Positions 37,195 to 46,425 of a DNA stretch of 64,000 bases are shown here, in pieces. The stretch is from Parashewanella tropica (GTDB lineage: Bacteria > Pseudomonadota > Gammaproteobacteria > Enterobacterales > Shewanellaceae): contig NZ_CP037951.1 in NCBI RefSeq assembly GCF_004358445.1, forward strand, positions 1,909,501 to 1,973,500. Direction: 5' to 3'. The number at the start of each line of letters is the position of its first letter. Position 1 is the first letter of the stretch. The position numbers and the translations under genes were made by a program. The notes beneath the pieces were generated by a model, which was given only the letters and a program-made list of their open reading frames with translations, did not search any database and had not been told where the DNA came from.

Positions 37195-37899
37195 ATGTCT
37201 GAAAAACGTATCCTTGTCGCTTTAGACTATGACAATAAAGCTGAAGCCTTTGCCCTAATTAATCAACTTGATCCTACAATGTGCCGTTTAAAAGTTGGCA
37301 AAGAAATGTTTACTTTGTTTGGACCTGAGTTTGTGAAAGAGGTGCAAGATAAAGGCTTTGATGTTTTCCTCGATTTGAAATTTCACGATATTCCAAATAC
37401 GGTAGCTAAAGCTGTAAAAGCAGCTGCTGAACTTGGTGTATGGATGGTTAATGTGCATGCAAGCGGTGGCTTGGCAATGATGAAAGCCGCAAAGGACATT
37501 CTTGAACCCTATGGTGATAAAGCGCCACTATTAATTGGTGTTACTGTACTGACTTCAATGAGTGATGAAGAGCTGCCATTAATCGGCATAAATAAAACCG
37601 CTGATGAGCAAGTGCAACATTTAGCAGCATTGGCTCACCAGGCAGGATTAGATGGAGTGGTTTGTTCGGCGCAAGAAGCCGAGTCGCTAAGGTCCACTTT
37701 AGGTTCTGAGTTTAAATTAATCACTCCGGGGATCCGCCCAATTGGTTCAGCAGTTGGCGATCAACATCGTATTATGACACCAGAGAAAGCACTAAAAGCA
37801 GGCTCAGATTATTTGGTCATTGGTCGACCTATCACGAAAGCACTAGACCCACTTGAAGCCTTAACCAGCATTCATTACAGTATCAATCCAACTGAATAA
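37195..37899 (+). CDS. pyrF: Orotidine 5'-phosphate decarboxylase
   Basis: A 234-residue TIM-barrel enzyme that makes UMP from OMP. The catalytic Asp-Lys-Asp triad is visible in [13 protein letters not shown], and the phosphate site in GIRP. The ATG is preceded by CGGAGA, and [12 protein letters not shown] is a typical start. A longer frame beginning 20 codons upstream would overlap lapB and is not preferred. It lies downstream of lapAB, as in E. coli. Confidence 0.96.
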   Translation: MSEKRILVALDYDNKAEAFALINQLDPTMCRLKVGKEMFTLFGPEFVKEVQDKGFDVFLDLKFHDIPNTVAKAVKAAAELGVWMVNVHASGGLAMMKAAKDILEPYGDKAPLLIGVTVLTSMSDEELPLIGINKTADEQVQHLAALAHQAGLDGVVCSAQEAESLRSTLGSEFKLITPGIRPIGSAVGDQHRIMTPEKALKAGSDYLVIGRPITKALDPLEALTSIHYSINPTE

Positions 37900-37915
37900 A
37901 TATTAAGACTTTAAT

Positions 37916-37988
37916 GTTATGCTTGCGAAGGTGTAGGCATCCAGCGTCTTTAAATTAGTCACTAGATACCTTCCTTCGCAGGTATGAC
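37916..37988. repeat. Palindromic REP-like intergenic repeat, copy 1
   Basis: Two imperfect inverted arms of about 27 bp face each other: GTTATGCTTGCGAAGG... and the complement of ...CCTTCGCAGGTATGAC. The core TGCGAAGG is perfect. Such elements, with arms ending in GTCAT-CTGCGAAGG, are widespread between genes in gammaproteobacteria. A degenerate relative lies at 60959-61024. Confidence 0.7.
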
Positions 37989-38008
37989 GGAAAAAAAGAG
38001 AAACACAA

Positions 38009-38554
38009 ATGGCAAATGCATTACAAGAGCAGCTATTAAAGGCAGGCTTAGCCAGTAAGCAAAAAGTTCGTGACGTAAAAACCCAAAAGCGTCGCAATAG
38101 AAAGCAAAAAGTTGATGATGGTTCTGCAGCGTTAAAACAACAAATTGCAGAGCAAAAACAGCAACAAGCTGAAAAAGATAAAGCGTTAAATGAAAAACGT
38201 TTTGCAGAAGCAATGGAAATAGGGCAAGTCCGTTCTTTAATTACTGAGTTCACTCGTACCGCACTTTCTTTACCGACAAATGGCGAAGTTAAATTCAACT
38301 TTACGGTTGGAACTAAGGTACATGCTATTTATATCGATGATTCTATTCAGTCGCAGCTCTTGAATGGTAAGTTAGGTATTGTACGCCATGAAGAGAAAAC
38401 TTATGTTGTGCCGTTTAAATTAGCTGAGCGTGTGAATTTATTGGTACCTGAATGGTGTGGATACTTGGCTACTGAAGCGGATAAAACAGGTGAAATCGTA
38501 GAAGAAGATGATCCTTATGCAGATTATGTCATCCCAGATGATTTGATGTGGTAA
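38009..38554 (+). CDS. yaiL: DUF2058 family protein (YaiL)
   Basis: A 181-residue cytoplasmic protein starting MANALQEQLLKAGLASKQK, the standard DUF2058/YaiL start. A long charged helix (about 10-70, rich in Lys, Gln and Glu) precedes a compact domain (about 85-165). The function is unknown; the E. coli homologue is described only as nucleoprotein/polynucleotide-associated. The ribosome binding site is AAGAG. It ends at a bidirectional terminator. Confidence 0.85.
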   Translation: MANALQEQLLKAGLASKQKVRDVKTQKRRNRKQKVDDGSAALKQQIAEQKQQQAEKDKALNEKRFAEAMEIGQVRSLITEFTRTALSLPTNGEVKFNFTVGTKVHAIYIDDSIQSQLLNGKLGIVRHEEKTYVVPFKLAERVNLLVPEWCGYLATEADKTGEIVEEDDPYADYVIPDDLMW

Positions 38555-38573
38555 TTTATTTAAGCTAAAAAAG

Positions 38574-38598
38574 AAGCCCGATATAAGTTCGGGCTTTA
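38574..38598. terminator. Bidirectional terminator between yaiL and the DUF2069 gene
   Basis: An 8-bp stem AAGCCCGA/TCGGGCTT with a seven-base loop. The A-run upstream and T-run downstream allow it to end both convergent transcripts. Confidence 0.8.
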
Positions 38599-38611
38599 TT
38601 ATATCCAACTA

Positions 38612-38986
38612 CTATTGATCTTTTTTCTTTTTTAATCCCAAACCCAATTCACGGCCACGGAATCGAGCATAGTATGGGAATCCAATCAGCAGTAATGAAA
38701 TTAAGACTGTCTCGATAACAGCAAAGATAAAACCACTATCGGCAACCCATAAATTTGTTAGAGCATGTAACTCATACAAGCATAAAATGAAACTTGCCCA
38801 AGCAAAAGTATAGGGATTTCCTTGTATGATCCCTTTAAGTGGGAGCAGTAACGGTATGATCCACAGAGCAGTAAACGCAATACTGTATGTTCCCGATAAA
38901 CCTAATTGAATAAAGTAACCGCTTAGCAATAAGACTAAAGCAATATATCCAGTTCTGCATAATTGAAATAGAGTTTGTGTTTGCAT
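38612..38986 (-). CDS. DUF2069 family membrane protein
   Basis: A 124-residue inner-membrane protein with four hydrophobic helices (about 10-28, 35-50, 58-75 and 85-105) and a Lys-rich end (LGLKKKKDQ). It matches the DUF2069 family in size and in the IQGNPYTFAWASFILCLYELHAL stretch. Function is unknown. Its start overlaps the arsC stop (TAATG), so it is translationally coupled with arsC, an arrangement common in Shewanella-like genomes. Confidence 0.8.
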   Translation of the reverse strand: MQTQTLFQLCRTGYIALVLLLSGYFIQLGLSGTYSIAFTALWIIPLLLPLKGIIQGNPYTFAWASFILCLYELHALTNLWVADSGFIFAVIETVLISLLLIGFPYYARFRGRELGLGLKKKKDQ

Positions 38987-39336
38987 TAGATGATGTCCAA
39001 TACATTTTCTGGTGGACGACCAATTACTGCCTTATCATTTGCCAATACAATCGGACGTTCAATGATTTTAGGCGTTTTTATCATGGCATTGAAAAGTTGC
39101 TCGTCAGTGACTGAATCATCAGAGAGATTTTGCTCTTTATAATCATCTTCCTTTGTACGCATCATGTCACGTACAGCAACATTCAGTTTGCTTTGAATGC
39201 TTTTAAGCGTCTCAATTGTAGGGATATCTTTCAGGTATTCGATAACCTCAATTTCGCAATTATTTTCTTCTAACAAAGCAAGAGTCTGTCTGCTTTTAGA
39301 ACAGCGAGGGTTGTGAAAAATGGTTACTTTTGTCAT
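38986..39336 (-). CDS. arsC: ArsC-family arsenate reductase (glutaredoxin-dependent type)
   Basis: A 116-residue protein with the thioredoxin-like ArsC fold. The catalytic Cys is in IFHNPRCSKSRQTL near residue 10, and the C-terminal RPIVLANDKAVIGRPPENV is conserved. The family reduces arsenate to arsenite with glutathione and glutaredoxin, but chromosomal copies without an ars operon may have other roles. No arsR or arsB is nearby. The start at MTKVTI is preferred over a codon four residues earlier. It is coupled to the DUF2069 gene. Confidence 0.88.
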   Translation of the reverse strand: MTKVTIFHNPRCSKSRQTLALLEENNCEIEVIEYLKDIPTIETLKSIQSKLNVAVRDMMRTKEDDYKEQNLSDDSVTDEQLFNAMIKTPKIIERPIVLANDKAVIGRPPENVLDII

Positions 39337-39379
39337 TTGTCTTCTCATCTATCAGTTTGCTGCGGAGTTTAACAAAAAT

Positions 39380-40855
39380 CTATCGCTTAGATAATTTTTT
39401 TATTTCAAGTTGATATTGCCTAAATTGACGAATTCTTGCTTCAATTCTTGCGAGCTGTAATGGATCTTTAGAGCTTTGCTGATGAGCATAATTCAATTGA
39501 TCTATTGCTCCTTCAAAGTTCGCTTGTAAGGCCATAATTTCGGCTTGAATATAATGTTCCATGGCGGAATTATTGGTTTTGCTGTAGGCATCTAGTAGAA
39601 GTTGGTATGCCAACACATTGGCATGATCATAAAAGATAGCTTCTTGTAGGATTGGTATCGCTTTTTCAGATTTTCCGCCTTCAATATATGCGTGGGCTAA
39701 GTTCATCGATATGACTTGTGATGTAGGCTTGTCTTGATATTGTGCCTCTAACATTTGAATGGCTTTTCGAAATTTCTTCTCTTTGATCAATAGATCGGTT
39801 TTTGTATCGATATAGAACAAATTGTCAGGATCGCGTTTGAGTAACTCTTCGATAATTTTGTTCGATTCTTTGGTTTTCTGTAATTCAAATAAGGCTAATG
39901 CTTTTCCATAAAGAGCTGCATCTTTAACAACAAAAGTTCTTTGATCAAGTTGCTTCTCGAACATAGCAAGCGAAGCGTTATTGCTGTAATCAGAGAATCT
40001 AACTTCCACTCGAGCCTTTGCTAGCTGGAAATCAAGGCTGGCTGGGATATATCTATGAGGATACTTTGCTGCTCGGTTTCTAGCTTCGGTAATCCTTGAT
40101 TTGGGAAGAGGGTGGCTTTGCAAAATCTCTGGTAAGCGAGTAGCGTATTGGTATTTTCTAGCCAGCTTATTAAAAAATAGATATGCACCATCAGGATCAA
40201 AACCTGAGGCAACTAAAGTATGCATTCCAAGACGGTCTGCTTCTTTTTCATTGGAACGGGTATAGTTTATTTGGGTTTGTCTTGCTATACCTGTTGTTGT
40301 CGCCAATGCCGCCATACCTGCTTCTGGTGCTGCAATTGTTAAAAGTAAAGAACCAATTAATCCTGCAATCATTGCTGGATTACTTCTGGCTCTTGCTTCC
40401 ATCGCACGAGCTAGATGCCTTTGAGTAACATGTGCAATTTCATGGGCGTATACTGAAGCTAACTCACTTTCGTTATCGGCGGTGAGAAGTAAGCCAGTAT
40501 GTATGCCTACATGCCCCCCAAAAAATGCAAAAGCATTAATTTCATCATTTTGAATAAGAAAGAATTGAAATGAGGTTTTAACATCTTGTGCATGCGCGAC
40601 AAGTTTGTTGCCGAGTTCTGTGATGTATTGATTCAATAATGGATCATAAACAACGGGTTGAGAAGCGCGTTGAACTCGCATGTAAATATCGCCAAGTTCA
40701 TTTTCCTGATCAATCGTCAAAGTACTTGCAGCGGCAGTACCGAGGTCTGGTAGTTCATTGTCTGACCATGCTAAATGAGATGAGGAAAGCAGACCGGCCG
40801 TAAGTAAAGCCATTGTCATTTTTTTTAATTTTAAGAAACGCTTTTGTTTAATCAA
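39380..40855 (-). CDS. bepA: Periplasmic M48 metalloprotease with TPR domain (BepA-like)
   Basis: About 491 residues. A signal peptide (KKMTMALLTAGLLSSSHLAWS) is followed by an M48 domain with the zinc site HEIAHVTQRH and a later Glu ligand in NEKEADRLG. Tetratricopeptide repeats fill the C-terminal half (about 300-480). BepA degrades or chaperones stalled outer-membrane proteins at the BAM complex. I favour a TTG start at 40855 because AGTAGG lies six bases upstream; a GTG 13 codons earlier lacks a ribosome binding site, and the first ATG (40819) would lose the basic n-region. Confidence 0.9.
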   Translation of the reverse strand: MIKQKRFLKLKKMTMALLTAGLLSSSHLAWSDNELPDLGTAAASTLTIDQENELGDIYMRVQRASQPVVYDPLLNQYITELGNKLVAHAQDVKTSFQFFLIQNDEINAFAFFGGHVGIHTGLLLTADNESELASVYAHEIAHVTQRHLARAMEARARSNPAMIAGLIGSLLLTIAAPEAGMAALATTTGIARQTQINYTRSNEKEADRLGMHTLVASGFDPDGAYLFFNKLARKYQYATRLPEILQSHPLPKSRITEARNRAAKYPHRYIPASLDFQLAKARVEVRFSDYSNNASLAMFEKQLDQRTFVVKDAALYGKALALFELQKTKESNKIIEELLKRDPDNLFYIDTKTDLLIKEKKFRKAIQMLEAQYQDKPTSQVISMNLAHAYIEGGKSEKAIPILQEAIFYDHANVLAYQLLLDAYSKTNNSAMEHYIQAEIMALQANFEGAIDQLNYAHQQSSKDPLQLARIEARIRQFRQYQLEIKKLSKR

Positions 40856-40951
40856 TGTAGACCTACTTTTAACCGATGAAAATAGGGGAGTCACTTGTGT
40901 TTTGTTTGTAACCTAGGATAATAGCGTCAGTTATGTTTGAGCAAGCGCATT

Positions 40952-41176
40952 ATGCAATTTATTGATTTAACTGAGCACCGTTGCCCTTTGGTGTTAGTAA
41001 AAGTCAAAATGGCAATTAAGCAATTAGCTGTTGGCCAACAGTTACAATTTGCTATTTATGACCGTCTATCTCGCGAAGATGTTCCCAAATATTTACAACA
41101 ATTAGGCCACCATGTGCAAATAATCAGTAATACTATAGATAAGTTTGAATTTATAGTAACTAAGTCTTCAAAATAG
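40952..41176 (+). CDS. TusA/SirA-like sulfur carrier family protein
   Basis: A 74-residue protein with the TusA fold signature near its start, IDLTEHRCPLVLVKVKMAI, in which Cys-Pro is the sulfur-relay Cys position. The usual CPxP is CPLV here. The family includes the TusA sulfur carrier of tRNA thiolation and uncharacterised relatives; this one lies between bepA and perM rather than with tus genes, so the role is open. The first ATG is used; a TTG five codons earlier is possible. Confidence 0.8.
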   Translation: MQFIDLTEHRCPLVLVKVKMAIKQLAVGQQLQFAIYDRLSREDVPKYLQQLGHHVQIISNTIDKFEFIVTKSSK

Positions 41177-41191
41177 TGGAACTCATCGCTA

Positions 41192-42259
41192 ATGATCACA
41201 TTACTTTCAGATTGGTATAAAGCCAGATTCAGTGACCCTCAAGCTGTAACTTTGGTTTTGATCTTACTTACACTTTTTTTAACCATATATTTTGCCGCAG
41301 GTATTTTAGCGCCATTGATTGTTGCTCTGGTGTTAGCCTTTTTATTAGAGTGGCCAGTAAAGCAAATGCATCGAATTGGAATCAATCGGACAGCAGGCTC
41401 TTCTATCGTTTTACTGATGTTCATAGGATTGGTTTTATTATTGGTATTAGGAATTCTTCCAAGTGTATGGAACCAAGCAATGGCCTTTGTTTCTGAATTG
41501 CCTTCTATGATTGATAAAGGAATGGAAACAGTTCAAGAATTATCGACTAAATATCCTGCTTATATAAGTACAGATCAAATCAACAGCTTATTAAATGAAG
41601 CAAAAGCCTTATTAGATACCAAGCATTTGATTAACTTTGGTCAACAGCTACTTGGTTTTTCTGCCTCTTTAATTGTACTGATGATTTATGTGGTTTTGGT
41701 TCCGCTATTGGTTTTCTTTTTCTTAAAAGACAAGCAAGTGTTACTTAATGGAGTTAAGCGATTTTTTCCAAGTAATCGTGAATTAGCCGGAAAAGTATGG
41801 TCCGAGATGCATCAACAATTGTTTAACTACATTCGTGGTAAAGTAATAGAAACCGTTGTTGTTGGTGCTGCTACCTACATCTTCTTCTTATTTATGGATT
41901 TACGCTATGCGGCGTTACTAGGTGTATTAACAGGACTCTCCGTTCTTATTCCGTTTTTAGGTGCCGCTTTAGTTACACTCCCTATTTTACTCGTTGCATT
42001 TTTCCAATTCGGTATTAGCCCTGCATTTGGATATGTGATGCTTGGTTATGGCATTATTCAAGCACTTGACGGAAATGTACTGGTTCCTCTTTTGTTTTCG
42101 GATGCTGTTGATCTTCATCCTGTGATAATTATTGCCGCGGTGTTAACTTTCGGTGGGCTGTGGGGAGTGTGGGGAGTTTTCCTAGCGATACCGCTGGCTT
42201 CACTGGTTAAAGCAGTGCTTAACGCTTGGCCTGAGCGAGAGCAAGTAGCTACAGTTTGA
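41192..42259 (+). CDS. perM: AI-2E-family transporter (PerM-like)
   Basis: A 355-residue inner-membrane protein with seven to eight helices: pairs near residues 15-75, one near 155-180, then a cluster at 215-345. It belongs to the AI-2E/UPF0118 (PurR-like permease) family, with typical segments LVLIPLLVFFFLKD-like and ALLGVLTGLSVLIPFLGA. Members export AI-2 or serve as Na+/H+ antiporters; the substrate here is unknown. It lies 15 bp after the tusA-like gene and is probably co-transcribed with it. Confidence 0.88.
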   Translation: MITLLSDWYKARFSDPQAVTLVLILLTLFLTIYFAAGILAPLIVALVLAFLLEWPVKQMHRIGINRTAGSSIVLLMFIGLVLLLVLGILPSVWNQAMAFVSELPSMIDKGMETVQELSTKYPAYISTDQINSLLNEAKALLDTKHLINFGQQLLGFSASLIVLMIYVVLVPLLVFFFLKDKQVLLNGVKRFFPSNRELAGKVWSEMHQQLFNYIRGKVIETVVVGAATYIFFLFMDLRYAALLGVLTGLSVLIPFLGAALVTLPILLVAFFQFGISPAFGYVMLGYGIIQALDGNVLVPLLFSDAVDLHPVIIIAAVLTFGGLWGVWGVFLAIPLASLVKAVLNAWPEREQVATV

Positions 42260-42262
42260 TGA

Positions 42263-42290
42263 AAAAAAGCGACCGATTGGTCGCTTTTTT
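42263..42290. terminator. Terminator between perM and bcp (convergent)
   Basis: AAAAAAGCGACC-GATT-GGTCGCTTTTTT is a near-perfect symmetric hairpin and works in both directions. Confidence 0.92.
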
Positions 42291-42301
42291 AATGGGAAGT
42301 A

Positions 42302-42772
42302 TTATTCACCTTTTAGGTAGCTTAGCACTACATCATGATGTTCTTTTGTTTTGAACTTATCGAATACATGTTCGACAGTACCATTTTGTGCGATTAAGAA
42401 GCTTAAACGATGGATACCGTCATAAATTTTGCCCATGAATTTTTTCTCTCCCCACACGCCAAATGCATCTGCTACGGCGTGGTCTTCATCACTGAGTAAC
42501 GTAAAGTTAAGCTCTTGCTTATCCGAGAATTTAGTTAATCTCGTAACAGGATCAGGGCTTAAACCAAACACAGTTACGTTCAAGCTATCCAGTTCAGATT
42601 TAGAATCTCTGAGACCACAAGCTTGTACAGTACAACCAGGAGTGCTTGCCTTAGGATAGAAGTAGACTAAAACTCTTCCTTTCTTTAAAGCTGACTCTAA
42701 AGAATGTGTTTCTCCATATTGATCTTGTAAATCAAATAGTGGGGCTTTGTCGCCTGCCTTTAGGGTATTCAT
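42302..42772 (-). CDS. bcp: Thioredoxin-dependent peroxiredoxin Bcp/PrxQ
   Basis: A 156-residue peroxiredoxin that reduces H2O2 and organic hydroperoxides. The peroxidatic and resolving cysteines are both present in TPGCTVQACGLRDS, five residues apart, as in E. coli Bcp. It lies 2 bp after gcvR, the same gcvR-bcp pair as in E. coli, so the two are one operon. Confidence 0.95.
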   Translation of the reverse strand: MNTLKAGDKAPLFDLQDQYGETHSLESALKKGRVLVYFYPKASTPGCTVQACGLRDSKSELDSLNVTVFGLSPDPVTRLTKFSDKQELNFTLLSDEDHAVADAFGVWGEKKFMGKIYDGIHRLSFLIAQNGTVEHVFDKFKTKEHHDVVLSYLKGE

Positions 42773-42774
42773 AG

Positions 42775-43314
42775 TTATTCCTGAATGATTTTTGTTAATT
42801 GTTTGATGCTGCTTTCAAGCCCTAGCTTTAGAGCAAACTGCTCAATTTCTGGGGTTACAGCGTCCGCAGAAATACCTTCTGGGACATTGATAATCACTTG
42901 AATTTGTTGTGTGTGCTTATCATCTTCATCTGACTCTGCATGAGATTTTACACTGGCTAAGTCGAGTTCTTTATCTGCTAAAAAGCGTGTAATGGCCGCC
43001 ATTGTTCCACGTTGATCTGCGCCAGAAAAAACCACTTCCAATCGAGAAGTAAAATTAGTCAAGGTATGCTTAGATGTACGCTTAACGACAGTTAATAGAT
43101 CCAACTCAACACTCAGGCTGGGAATAGTACTTTCAATTTTAGCTATTGATGTCCAAGAACCTGATAACATCATTATCATGGTGAACTCATTACCAAATAT
43201 AGCCATTCTGCTATCAACAATATCGCAATCACAATCGGTTGCAAGCCTTGCAAGACGGCTGACAATACCTGGACGGTCGGCACCCATAGCTGTAAGTACT
43301 AAGTAGTTGGTCAT
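42775..43314 (-). CDS. gcvR: Glycine cleavage system transcriptional repressor GcvR
   Basis: A 179-residue protein of two ACT domains (about residues 1-80 and 90-170) without a DNA-binding domain. The N-terminus TNYLVLTAMGADRPGIVSRLA is typical. In E. coli GcvR binds glycine and controls GcvA at the gcvTHP promoter by protein contact. The gene precedes bcp. Its start overlaps the stop of a 37-codon membrane ORF upstream (TAATG). Confidence 0.92.
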   Translation of the reverse strand: MTNYLVLTAMGADRPGIVSRLARLATDCDCDIVDSRMAIFGNEFTMIMMLSGSWTSIAKIESTIPSLSVELDLLTVVKRTSKHTLTNFTSRLEVVFSGADQRGTMAAITRFLADKELDLASVKSHAESDEDDKHTQQIQVIINVPEGISADAVTPEIEQFALKLGLESSIKQLTKIIQE

Positions 43315-43427
43315 TAAATTACCTCTTTAGAAAGCCAATCTTCGATGCCGAAATAGACAAGAAAGATCAATAGGCCGAAATAAGCAAAAGATATTATCAA
43401 ATTTATCCTCTTGTTTGTACTTGTCAT
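43314..43427 (-). CDS. Candidate 37-residue single-pass membrane protein coupled to gcvR
   Basis: An ATG-initiated frame on the minus strand reads MTSTNKRINLIISFAYFGLL..., with one strongly hydrophobic helix (about 9-26) between a basic N-terminus and an acidic end (GIEDWLSKEV). Its TAA overlaps the gcvR ATG, as in coupled genes. No clear ribosome binding site precedes the ATG; an internal TTG at codon 10 has AGAGG six bases upstream. Function is unknown. The sequence fills most of the otherwise empty gcvR-dapA gap. Confidence 0.45.
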   Translation of the reverse strand: MTSTNKRINLIISFAYFGLLIFLVYFGIEDWLSKEVI

Positions 43428-43500
43428 TATTGCTGAGCGTAAGTAACATAGCGTGGCTCGAGTATTGCTTGAGAATTTTTCTTAGTTGAGGGGATAACAA

Positions 43501-44385
43501 ATGTTTAAGGGAAGTTTTGTTGCCTTAGTCACTCCTATGGAGCTTGATGGTAGTGTTGATTACCCAAGCTTAGACAGGCTGATTGAATTTCATATTGAAA
43601 ATGGCACAGATGGGATTGTTGCCGTAGGCACAACAGGTGAGTCAGCGACTCTTTCTACAGCAGAATACGTTGCCATTGTTAAACATGTTGTGAAAGCCGT
43701 AGATGGGCGAGTTCAGGTTATCGCTGGTAACGGCTCTAACTCCACAGCGAGTGCAGTTGAGCTGACTAAAGCATTATCTCCGCTTGGTTTGGACGGGATG
43801 CTTTGTGTTACCCCTTATTACAATAAGCCTTCGCCTAAAGGTTTAATCGCGCATTTCAAAGCAATTGCTGATAGTACTGATGTCCCTCAGATTCTTTATA
43901 ATGTACCAGGTCGTACAGCAGTAGATATGCAGCCAGAAGTCGTTGCTGAGCTTGCTAAATTATCCAATGTTGTTGGAATAAAAGAAGCAACGGGTGATGT
44001 GAATCGAGTTGAAATCATTCGAGAGTTATGCGGCGAAGATTTTGCCATTTTAAGCGGTGACGATGCAACTTGCCGTGAATTCATGTTGCTTGGCGGCGAT
44101 GGTGTTATTTCGGTAGTTAATAATATTGCTCCTAAAAAATTCAAAAACCTATGCGATTTAGCCTTAGCAGGCAATACCGATTTATCACAGCAAATTGATG
44201 AATCATTTTCAGGGCTTTACGAATCATTATTTATTGAAGCTAACCCGATTCCAGTAAAGTGGGCGAGTTATCATCTTGGGCTTATCACTAATCCTACAAT
44301 TCGTTTACCTTTGACTGAACTTTCTTCTAGTCATCATGGTCTGTTAATAGACGCAATGAAAAAAGCCCAAATAGAGGTTAAATAA
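43501..44385 (+). CDS. dapA: 4-hydroxy-tetrahydrodipicolinate synthase
   Basis: A 294-residue TIM-barrel enzyme that condenses pyruvate and aspartate semialdehyde for lysine and diaminopimelate. The Schiff-base Lys is in [11 protein letters not shown], the catalytic Tyr in ILYNVPGRT, and the GTTGESATL loop is typical. A GGGG ribosome binding site (GAGGGGATAACAA) precedes the ATG. bamC follows 4 bp later, the same pair as in E. coli. Confidence 0.97.
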   Translation: MFKGSFVALVTPMELDGSVDYPSLDRLIEFHIENGTDGIVAVGTTGESATLSTAEYVAIVKHVVKAVDGRVQVIAGNGSNSTASAVELTKALSPLGLDGMLCVTPYYNKPSPKGLIAHFKAIADSTDVPQILYNVPGRTAVDMQPEVVAELAKLSNVVGIKEATGDVNRVEIIRELCGEDFAILSGDDATCREFMLLGGDGVISVVNNIAPKKFKNLCDLALAGNTDLSQQIDESFSGLYESLFIEANPIPVKWASYHLGLITNPTIRLPLTELSSSHHGLLIDAMKKAQIEVK

Positions 44386-44389
44386 TTAC

Positions 44390-45475
44390 ATGCTTAAAAA
44401 AGTTTCACCATTGGTCTTGATTATGACCGTTGCTGCTTGTTCTTCTCCGAGTGAAAGACGTCAAGCTAACGGTTCTGATGAATACACAACAGAAAAGTCT
44501 GAACCACAACTTATTATCCCCAATGGCTTGAAACAGCCAACTTATAGCTCTGAATTTCGTCTGCCTGAGTTAGGAAAAGATAAGTCAGAACAAGTCGGAA
44601 CAGGACTTGATATCAGACCTCCTCTACAAGTGTTGGCACTTGCAGAAGGAACTCGTGTGGAAGATAACAGTAAGGGCGTAAAGGTCCTTGTTGAATCAGT
44701 AAATAGTAAAGTGAACCTTAAGAGTGAAGTTGTTGCTGCTTTAAAGAGTTTTTTAGCCAGTCGCAATATTAACATTCTAAAACAAACGGATAATCCATTT
44801 ACTTTACAAACAGATTGGATAGAAACAACCAGCGTTGTAGATTCAAACTTATTTGGTAGTGATAAAACGTATACTTTACGTCAACGCTACGAGTTTGATG
44901 TTAACATCAAGCCTCATGGCCGCACAGGTGAGATTGCTATTAAGCTACTTGAACATCAAGAAGAATTTAATGGTGATGATCAAGGCGTGAAGCTGACTAG
45001 TACAGATATGCATCGCTATACTGTAGACATGTTGAACTCAGCTATTTCATTTTTAAGAATTGAACGAAATAAAGCCATCAATGCTGCGCGAATTGAAAGT
45101 AGCCTTGGTATGAAGGTTCAATTTGAAGCTAAATCTAATGATGGATATTGGCTAGTCAATGCACCACAAAATAAAGTGTGGGATCGCTTACGTATTGTTT
45201 TACCTGAGTTAGGTTTTGAAATTGTTGATATGGATACAAGTAAGAACTTGTACTTTGTCGACTATAAAAATGAAACAGGTTTCTGGAGCTCTCTATGGGG
45301 CGATAGCAACAAGATTGAGCTTAAAGATGGTTCGTATCGTCTAACCGTTGAGTCTCAAGACGGTGGCCAGACAAAGTTAGTGCTTCATGATATCGAGGAC
45401 AAACCTTTATCTATTGATATTTTAAAATCGTTAAGCCAGCCTTTGATCACTCAAATGGCAGAAAAGCGCTCTTAA
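44390..45475 (+). CDS. bamC: Outer membrane assembly lipoprotein BamC
   Basis: A 361-residue lipoprotein of the BAM complex. A type II signal peptide ends with the lipobox VAAC, making Cys17 the acylated residue. A flexible N-terminal part (about 20-90) carries the BamD-binding segment, and two helix-grip domains follow (about 95-220 and 230-355). It is in operon with dapA and ends at a strong terminator. Confidence 0.92.
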   Translation: MLKKVSPLVLIMTVAACSSPSERRQANGSDEYTTEKSEPQLIIPNGLKQPTYSSEFRLPELGKDKSEQVGTGLDIRPPLQVLALAEGTRVEDNSKGVKVLVESVNSKVNLKSEVVAALKSFLASRNINILKQTDNPFTLQTDWIETTSVVDSNLFGSDKTYTLRQRYEFDVNIKPHGRTGEIAIKLLEHQEEFNGDDQGVKLTSTDMHRYTVDMLNSAISFLRIERNKAINAARIESSLGMKVQFEAKSNDGYWLVNAPQNKVWDRLRIVLPELGFEIVDMDTSKNLYFVDYKNETGFWSSLWGDSNKIELKDGSYRLTVESQDGGQTKLVLHDIEDKPLSIDILKSLSQPLITQMAEKRS

Positions 45476-45481
45476 AATCCT

Positions 45482-45516
45482 AAAAGAGCAAGTAGGTTAA
45501 ATCTACTTGCTCTTTT
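45482..45516 (+). terminator. Terminator after bamC
   Basis: A 14-bp perfect stem AAAAGAGCAAGTAG/CTACTTGCTCTTTT with a seven-base loop, seven bp after the bamC stop. Confidence 0.9.
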
Positions 45517-45595
45517 ACTTTAGCCTATGCTCTAATCGCCTTTCTCATAGTTATAATGCGTTACCAACGCAATAATTCAAGTCAGTAGTAACACT

Positions 45596-46297
45596 ATGCC
45601 TAAAATTAACCCAACACTTCTTGCCATCGATACTTGTACTGAAGCGTGTTCAGCTGCACTATTGCATGATGGTCGAGTTTTCTTTGAGTCTGTCAATGCA
45701 CCCAGAGAGCACAGTCAAAGACTATTAGGAATGGCAAACGCATTATTATCAGAAGCTGAGATTTCACTTCAAGATATTGATGGAATTGCTTATGGAAGAG
45801 GCCCTGGAAGTTTTACTGGGATTAGAATTTGTACCAGCATGACGCAAGGGTTAGCTTTAGGTCACGATATACCTGTATATGGCGTGTCTACTTTAGAGAC
45901 TATGGCACAAATTGCAAAAGAGCAGGGTGCTAACCAAGTGTTCTGTGCTATTGATGCTCGCATGAGTGAAGTCTATACCGCTCAATATCGAATTGATGAG
46001 GAATCAATAATTCCTGTTTCAAACGAGCAAGTATGTTCACCTGACTCTGTAAAGATTGAGTTAAATCATTCTAAGGTAATTACTGTCTGTGGAACAGGGA
46101 TCTCGGCTTATCCAGATTTAAAGGATAAAGTCTCCAATATTGAACTGCAGACTCTGGCTGAGCTTCCTAATGCAAAGGCTATGTTGCCACTGGCAATTAA
46201 TGCATGGGAGCAAAATTTATATACATCTGTAGATGAATTATCGCCTGTGTACTTGCGTGATACCGTTACATGGAAAAAACTCCCTGGTCGCGAATGA
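45596..46297 (+). CDS. tsaB: tRNA threonylcarbamoyladenosine synthesis protein TsaB
   Basis: A 233-residue ASKHA-fold protein with the N-terminal LLAIDTCTEACSAALL and the conserved GRGPGSFTGIRICTSMTQGLA. It forms the TsaBD(E) complex that adds t6A37 to ANN-decoding tRNAs, including tRNA-Asn found in this window. Length matches E. coli TsaB (YeaZ). It is monocistronic with a following terminator. Confidence 0.95.
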   Translation: MPKINPTLLAIDTCTEACSAALLHDGRVFFESVNAPREHSQRLLGMANALLSEAEISLQDIDGIAYGRGPGSFTGIRICTSMTQGLALGHDIPVYGVSTLETMAQIAKEQGANQVFCAIDARMSEVYTAQYRIDEESIIPVSNEQVCSPDSVKIELNHSKVITVCGTGISAYPDLKDKVSNIELQTLAELPNAKAMLPLAINAWEQNLYTSVDELSPVYLRDTVTWKKLPGRE

Positions 46298-46326
46298 TTC
46301 ATTATTAGACGTTTTAATTATTTAAG

Positions 46327-46352
46327 AACCAGAGCCTAACCTCTGGTTTTTT
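46327..46352 (+). terminator. Terminator after tsaB
   Basis: An 8-bp stem AACCAGAG/CTCTGGTT with a six-base loop and six T. Confidence 0.85.
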
Positions 46353-46425
46353 ATTACCCATGACTGGATTAAAAAATCAAATCACTTAATATGACTTCAA
46401 TGGCTCATAATTATTAATCGCTTAG

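Noticed and set aside
38986..39336. Arsenic resistance island
   Set aside because: Only arsC is present; no arsR, arsB or acr3 lies nearby, and the gene is coupled to a DUF2069 gene in a conserved housekeeping order.
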